Assembly (NCBI GenBank): GCA_007695125.1
Contig: REEJ01000199.1
Coordinates: forward strand, 1-40,471
Direction of reading: 5' to 3'
From: Trueperaceae bacterium
GTDB lineage: Bacteria > Deinococcota > Deinococci > Deinococcales > Trueperaceae
DNA length: 40,471 bases
Shown: positions 33,950 to 40,471 of the stretch, in pieces
Position numbering within the stretch: the stretch's first letter is position 1
Layout: the number at the start of each line of letters is the position of its first letter
Notes under the pieces: model-generated
Seen by the model: only the letters and a program-made list of their open reading frames with translations
Database searches by the model: none
What the model was told of the DNA's origin: nothing
Program-made: the position numbers and the translations under genes

Positions 33950-34326
33950 TGGCACGCCCGCTCCTGGCCCTGTCTGCGCTGTGGGGCGCCGCAGGCGTGG
34001 CGCTCGGCGCGTTCGGAGCGCACGCGCTCGACGGACTGCTGCGGCCGGAGCGGCTCGCGACGTTCGAGACCGCGGTGCAATACCACCTGATCCACGCTCT
34101 CGCGGCGGGTCTCGCAGCGTCGCTCGGGACCCGCGTGCGCGGCGCGCCGCTCGCTGCGACGTTGCTGCTGGCGGGTTCGGCCGTGTTCGCCGGGAGCCTC
34201 TACGCCCTCGTCGCCACCGACATCGGTGCCTTCGGCGCCGTGGCGCCGGTGGGTGGCACCGCCATGATCGCCGGCTGGCTGGCGCTCGCCTGGGGCGCTT
34301 GGCGCTCGCACGCCACGGGCGCCTGA
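33949..34326 (+). CDS. DUF423 small membrane protein
   Basis: 125 residues, four membrane helices, matching DUF423 (YgdD/YwdK): WGAAGVALGAFGAHAL at the N-terminus, then FETAVQYHLIHALAAGL, a third helix, and the closing GAVAPVGGTAMIAGWLALAWGAW. The family has no proven function. The ATG shares its first base with the stop of the ATPase gene (TGATG), so it is very likely co-expressed with the transporter. Converges with bglA 42 bases further on. Confidence 0.92.
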   Translation: MARPLLALSALWGAAGVALGAFGAHALDGLLRPERLATFETAVQYHLIHALAAGLAASLGTRVRGAPLAATLLLAGSAVFAGSLYALVATDIGAFGAVAPVGGTAMIAGWLALAWGAWRSHATGA

Positions 34327-34347
34327 AGCCACCCCCGCACGTGCGAA

Positions 34348-34368
34348 GCGCACCAGCGAGCGGTGCGC
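34348..34368. terminator. Hairpin between convergent DUF423 and bglA genes
   Basis: GCGCACC and GGTGCGC, perfect 7-bp arms with a 7-base loop, filling half of the 42-base gap. No T-run. Confidence 0.4.
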
Positions 34369-35730
<1,362 letters not shown>

Positions 35731-35733
35731 GAT

Positions 35734-35775
35734 GCGCGGCATCCTACCAGGGGTGCCCCTGGTAGGATGCCGCGC
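35734..35775. promoter_or_regulatory. 42-bp palindrome carrying divergent -10 boxes
   Basis: A 20-bp arm (35734-35753, beginning GCGCGGCATCCTACC) is repeated in perfect inverted order at 35756-35775, separated by two bases. Each arm contains TAGGAT: minus strand 35746-35741 towards bglA, plus strand 35763-35768 towards the EamA gene (7 nt before its GTG). The two boxes are 16 bp apart. Could be a symmetric divergent promoter, an operator, or both; it is also able to form a cruciform. Confidence 0.85.
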
Positions 35776-36690
35776 GTGACGCCCCCCTCGCCTGCGCGCG
35801 TCTCGGCCGTCCTGGCGCTGGCCATCGCCGCGATCAGCGTTGCGGCGATCCTGGTCCGGCTCGCCGACGCGCCCGGCGTCGTCGTAGCGTTCTGGCGCAT
35901 GGCGATCGCCTGCGTCGTCGTCCTCCCGTGGACGATCCGCGCCCTGCGCCGCAGCCCGCTGACGCGCACCAACGCCTGGACGACCGTCGCAGCCGGCCTG
36001 TTGCTGGGCCTCCACTTCGCGACCTGGATCACATCGCTCGCGTACACCACGGTGGCGGCTTCGGTCACCCTCGTGGCCACGACGCCGCTATGGGTCGCCG
36101 TGCTCGGCTGGTTGGTGCTCGGGCGCGCACCGACGCTGACCGTGCTCTTGGGCGTGCTGACGGCGGTGGCGGGCGGCGCGATCATCGCGTTCGGCGACCT
36201 GTCTGGCGCGGCGGGAGCGTCGGCGCCGGCACCCCTGTTCGGCAACGCGCTGGCACTCGTCGGCGCCCTGTCGCTGGCGGGCTACCTGTTGCTGGGCCGC
36301 AGCGCGCAACGCCACGGTCTCTCGCTGCAAGCCTACGTGGGCGTCGCCTACGCCGTCGCCGCCGTGGTGCTGCTGCCGCTGCCACTGCTCCTGGGCCACG
36401 CGTACGTCGGCTACGGGGTCGCGAGCGCCGGCTGGATCGTGGCGCTCGCCCTCGTTCCCCAACTCGTCGGACACACCGGGATCAACTACGCGATGAAACA
36501 CCTCGATCCGACCAAGGTCGCCACCGCGACGCTGATGGAACCTGTCGGTGCCGGTCTGGCCGCCTGGTTGCTCTTCACCGAGATTCCCGCCATCCTGACC
36601 GTGGTGGGGGCCGTCTTGGTGCTGGTCGGCGTGGGCTTCACCACCCGCGGGAGGGGGGTCGTGGCCGACCGTGCGGCGTCAGGGACGTGA
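35776..36690 (+). CDS. EamA-family (DMT) transporter
   Basis: 304-residue inner-membrane protein with about ten helices arranged as two EamA repeats (roughly residues 8-140 and 155-290), the drug/metabolite transporter plan. Seen: an N-terminal VSAVLALAIAAISVAAILVRLADAPGVVVAFWRM with the usual PGVVVAFWR motif, WITSLAYTTVAASVTLVATTPLWVAVLGW, and the closing repeat GHTGINYAMKHLDPTKVATATLMEPVGAGLAAWLLF. The substrate cannot be told. The GTG at 35776 follows TAGGAT by 7 nt at the edge of the palindrome; an ATG at 35767 overlaps the -10 box. Weak hairpin CCGGGG/CCCCGG follows at 36705-36730. Confidence 0.91.
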   Translation: MTPPSPARVSAVLALAIAAISVAAILVRLADAPGVVVAFWRMAIACVVVLPWTIRALRRSPLTRTNAWTTVAAGLLLGLHFATWITSLAYTTVAASVTLVATTPLWVAVLGWLVLGRAPTLTVLLGVLTAVAGGAIIAFGDLSGAAGASAPAPLFGNALALVGALSLAGYLLLGRSAQRHGLSLQAYVGVAYAVAAVVLLPLPLLLGHAYVGYGVASAGWIVALALVPQLVGHTGINYAMKHLDPTKVATATLMEPVGAGLAAWLLFTEIPAILTVVGAVLVLVGVGFTTRGRGVVADRAASGT

Positions 36691-36735
36691 CCAGGAGCGT
36701 CACTCCGGGGCATGCATTGTGACCCCCCGGTCTGC

Positions 36736-36741
36736 TACAAT
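36736..36741 (+). promoter_or_regulatory. -10 box for the carD2 leader
   Basis: TACAAT, close to the sigma-70 consensus. The sequence 17 bp upstream, TGCATT (36713-36718), is at best a weak -35. Predicted initiation at about 36748, which is also a GTG codon. Confidence 0.65.
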
Positions 36742-36747
36742 CAGCGG

Positions 36748-36822
36748 GTGATGGAACTGAGCGCGGTCCCCCCGACGATGCGCTCGACCCAACCCACACA
36801 TCCGGAACACACGCTGACGTGA
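36748..36822 (+). CDS. Possible leaderless 24-codon leader peptide upstream of carD2
   Basis: GTG-ATG-GAA-CTG onwards, 24 sense codons ending in TGA, beginning exactly 6 nt after TACAAT, the same spacing as the leaderless genes in this window. The peptide would be rich in Thr and Pro (MELSAVPPTMRSTQPT and on) with no membrane or signal character. It could be a regulatory leader peptide, or chance: a frame this short is expected now and then. A perfect 16-base palindrome, GCAGCCCGCGGGCTGC (36831-36846), follows and could form a hairpin before the carD2 ribosome site. Confidence 0.3.
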   Translation: MMELSAVPPTMRSTQPTHPEHTLT

Positions 36823-36880
36823 GCCTCGCAGCAGCCCGCGGGCTGCCGAGTCGCGCGCGTCGGTCGAAGGGAGTCATGCG

Positions 36881-37387
36881 TTGAAAGAATCGCCCAAGAC
36901 GTTCAAGAGCGGTGACCAGGTCGTGCTGCCACCGTACGGCGTGGGCATCGTCTCCGGCACCACCGTGAAGACGGTCGCCGGCAGCGATCACAAGTACTAC
37001 CAGGTCGACTTCCCCAACGGTACGTCGCGCGCATTCGTGCCCGTCAACGCCCCGCAGGAAGCCGGGCTGCGCCCCGCACTGACCCACGACGAGGTGCAAG
37101 CCGTCCTGGAGCGACTGCAGCATGGCCGCATCACGTTGCCCAAGCAGTGGGCGGCGCGTCACCGCAAGGTCACGGACATCCTGACCAGCGGCGACCCGTA
37201 CCAGATCGCCACGCTCGCCTCCGAGCTGCGCCGCTGGGACCTCGAGCGCGGTCTGCCCGACCTCGACCGCCAGGCCTACCGTCGTGCCCTGCGGCTCCTG
37301 GCCGGCGAGGTCAGCGCGGTGCTCGACATCAGCACCGAAGAGGCACGCGCGATGATCGACGCTGGTGAGGACGACGGCCTGAACTGA
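36881..37387 (+). CDS. carD: CarD-family transcription regulator (copy 2)
   Basis: 168 residues. CarD RNA-polymerase-interacting domain at about residues 8-65 (FKSGDQVVLPPYGVGIVSG), helical DNA-contact domain behind it with Trp90 in LPKQWAARHRK, aligning with Trp85 of the first copy and the wedge Trp of Thermus CarD. Only modest identity with copy 1, so an old paralog rather than a recent duplicate. The start must be TTG (36881) with AAGGGAG upstream; an out-of-frame ATG-CGT-TGA overlaps it by four bases, a two-codon mini-frame. Leader of about 133 nt with a possible leader peptide. A strong hairpin terminator follows. Confidence 0.88.
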   Translation: MKESPKTFKSGDQVVLPPYGVGIVSGTTVKTVAGSDHKYYQVDFPNGTSRAFVPVNAPQEAGLRPALTHDEVQAVLERLQHGRITLPKQWAARHRKVTDILTSGDPYQIATLASELRRWDLERGLPDLDRQAYRRALRLLAGEVSAVLDISTEEARAMIDAGEDDGLN

Positions 37388-37444
37388 CCAGCCGCTGGCG
37401 ACGGTGCCGCTCGCGCCTCGTCGCCGGACCCCCGAACGGGATCG

Positions 37445-37477
37445 CGCGCCCCTGGACTGCAGTCCGGGGGCGCGTTT
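37445..37477 (+). terminator. Rho-independent-like terminator after carD2
   Basis: Thirteen-pair stem (CGCGCCCC/GGGGCGCG, one T-G pair, then GGAC/GTCC) with a four-base loop, followed by TTT. It ends 3 bases before the stop of the converging RNase H-fold gene. Confidence 0.75.
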
Positions 37478-37480
37478 CCG

Positions 37481-37927
37481 TCATGCCCGTGGGCGAGCCG
37501 AGGCACCGAGCGCACGCAAGGCGATCGCGTACGCAGCGAAGTCGTCGATCGCTCGCGGCGGCACACGCAGCCCGACGGGCACCAACCTGCCGACACCACG
37601 CGGGGGGTGGCGCCGCCAGTAGAGCGCGCGCGCATGCTCGCTCGTGCCGCGCTCGTCCACCGGTTCTGCTCGCATGCCCAACGCCTCGAGCGCCGCGGCC
37701 AGCGCTCGGCTGCCCGTACCGTCGCCGACCACGATGCGCGCGCCGACGGGAACGGCCACGCGACCGAGGTCCTCGGCCGCGATCACCGCGCTCCACAGCA
37801 GGCCACCCCCGGACGTGACCCAGGCGACGCCCACCCGCCGTCCGGGATCGAACGCGACGACGGAGGCGCCGACGACGTCGTCGGGCGTGGGCAGCGTGTG
37901 GAGCGCGTGCTGGACTGGAGCCGTCAC
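37481..37927 (-). CDS. RNase H-fold (YqgF/RuvC-like) protein
   Basis: 148 residues. The N-terminal strand motif VVAFDPGRRVGVAWV resembles the DPGRxRVGVA catalytic motif of YqgF (pre-16S rRNA nuclease/resolvase) proteins. IVVGDGTGSRALAAAL and EPVDERGTSEHARALYW fit the second half of the fold, and an acidic pair near the end (RAIDDFAAYAIALRAL) could supply the last metal ligands. I read it as a small metal-dependent nuclease of the RNase H/RuvC superfamily, distinct from true YqgF or RuvC; RNA or DNA target unknown. The GTG start is 7 nt after TAGCCT, leaderless. It lies between carD2 and rpoC. Confidence 0.68.
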   Translation of the reverse strand: MTAPVQHALHTLPTPDDVVGASVVAFDPGRRVGVAWVTSGGGLLWSAVIAAEDLGRVAVPVGARIVVGDGTGSRALAAALEALGMRAEPVDERGTSEHARALYWRRHPPRGVGRLVPVGLRVPPRAIDDFAAYAIALRALGASARPRA

Positions 37928-37934
37928 GACCGCG

Positions 37935-37940
37935 AGGCTA
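37935..37940 (-). promoter_or_regulatory. -10 box of a leaderless promoter (RNase H-fold gene)
   Basis: TAGCCT on the minus strand, 7 nt before the GTG at 37927, and just beyond the rpoC terminator. Confidence 0.5.
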
Positions 37941-37958
37941 GCACGCGGCCCACACGAC

Positions 37959-38002
37959 ACCACGCACGCGGGCCACCCTCTCGAGTGGCCCGCGTGCGTG
38001 GT
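37959..38002 (-). terminator. rpoC operon terminator
   Basis: Perfect 18-bp arms (37959-37976 and 37985-38002, outer bases ACCACGCACG / CGTGCGTGGT) around an 8-base loop, 40 nt after the rpoC stop. No T-run on the minus strand, as with the other strong hairpin at 25375. Confidence 0.8.
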
Positions 38003-38042
38003 CGTGTCGCGCCGGCGCGCCTCGGCGCGCGTTCGGCTCTGC

Positions 38043-40471
<2,429 letters not shown>

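Noticed and set aside
36705-36730. Classical Crp site suggested by TGTGA near 36718
   Set aside because: The second half-site TCACA is absent at the right spacing; the stretch instead forms a weak GC hairpin after the EamA gene.

Overview
The window is a gene-dense, very GC-rich (about 70%) core-chromosome segment with no rRNA, tRNA, CRISPR array, phage or transposase gene that I can see. The mix of genes points to a diderm of the Deinococcota (Deinococcus-Thermus), perhaps a Truepera-like or uncultured lineage. The clues are a Gram-negative-type BamA that ends in Phe, two CarD paralogs, a homoserine dehydrogenase without an ACT domain, a CIRCE-controlled groES-groEL, frequent GTG starts, and many genes whose -10 box (TANNNT) lies only 5-7 nt before the start codon, the signature of leaderless mRNAs known from Deinococcus. 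This assignment is inference; no 16S gene is present.

Layout. 1-3.4 kb: an acetoacetyl-CoA synthetase gene cut by the left edge (-), a divergent ABC exporter (+), and an OsmC-type peroxide-defence gene (-) whose 3' end carries a perfect 66-bp tandem duplication. 3.4-8.5 kb: uvrB coupled to an unrecognised secreted/membrane protein, then carD coupled to ksgA. 8.6-11.4 kb: an overlapping trio of PfkB-type sugar kinase, S41 peptidase and metallo-beta-lactamase-fold hydrolase. 11.4-13.7 kb: hom-thrC (-), divergent from ychF. 15.0-18.3 kb: a Crp/Fnr regulator converging on bamA, their 3' ends overlapping. 18.4-21.7 kb: pnp-yggS (+) converging on sufS-sufU (-). 21.8-25.3 kb: recF-dciA-gpmI. 25.5-27.5 kb: groES-groEL (-) with a perfect CIRCE element and a consensus promoter. 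27.6-34.3 kb: a FUN14 protein (-), then psuG-rodZ-FtsX/MacB permease-DUF2207-ABC ATPase-DUF423 (+). 34.4-36.7 kb: a GH1 beta-glucosidase (-) and an EamA transporter (+) divergent from a 42-bp near-perfect palindrome that contains both -10 boxes. 36.7-40.5 kb: a second carD with an unusual leader, an RNase H-fold protein (-) and the C-terminal half of rpoC (-), cut by the right edge.

Genes work together in three main ways. The transcription layer (rpoC, two CarD proteins, Crp) sits beside many leaderless promoters, and CarD is known in Thermus to stabilise open promoter complexes. The envelope layer comprises BamA, RodZ, the lipoprotein-export-like permease/ATPase pair and DUF2207. The genome-maintenance layer comprises UvrB, RecF and the helicase loader DciA. 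Translational coupling through GTGA or ATGA stop-start overlaps is pervasive.

The strongest candidates for something undescribed are the palindromic divergent promoter at 35.75 kb, the operator-like dyad between sufS and recF, the carD2 leader with a leaderless 24-codon reading frame, the orphan membrane protein coupled to uvrB, and the psuG-rodZ-permease-DUF2207-ATPase envelope cluster. No stretch above 300 bases lacks a gene; the longest gaps (about 170-190 bases at 25307-25481, 27428-27601 and 36691-36880) hold terminators, promoters and leaders as listed.
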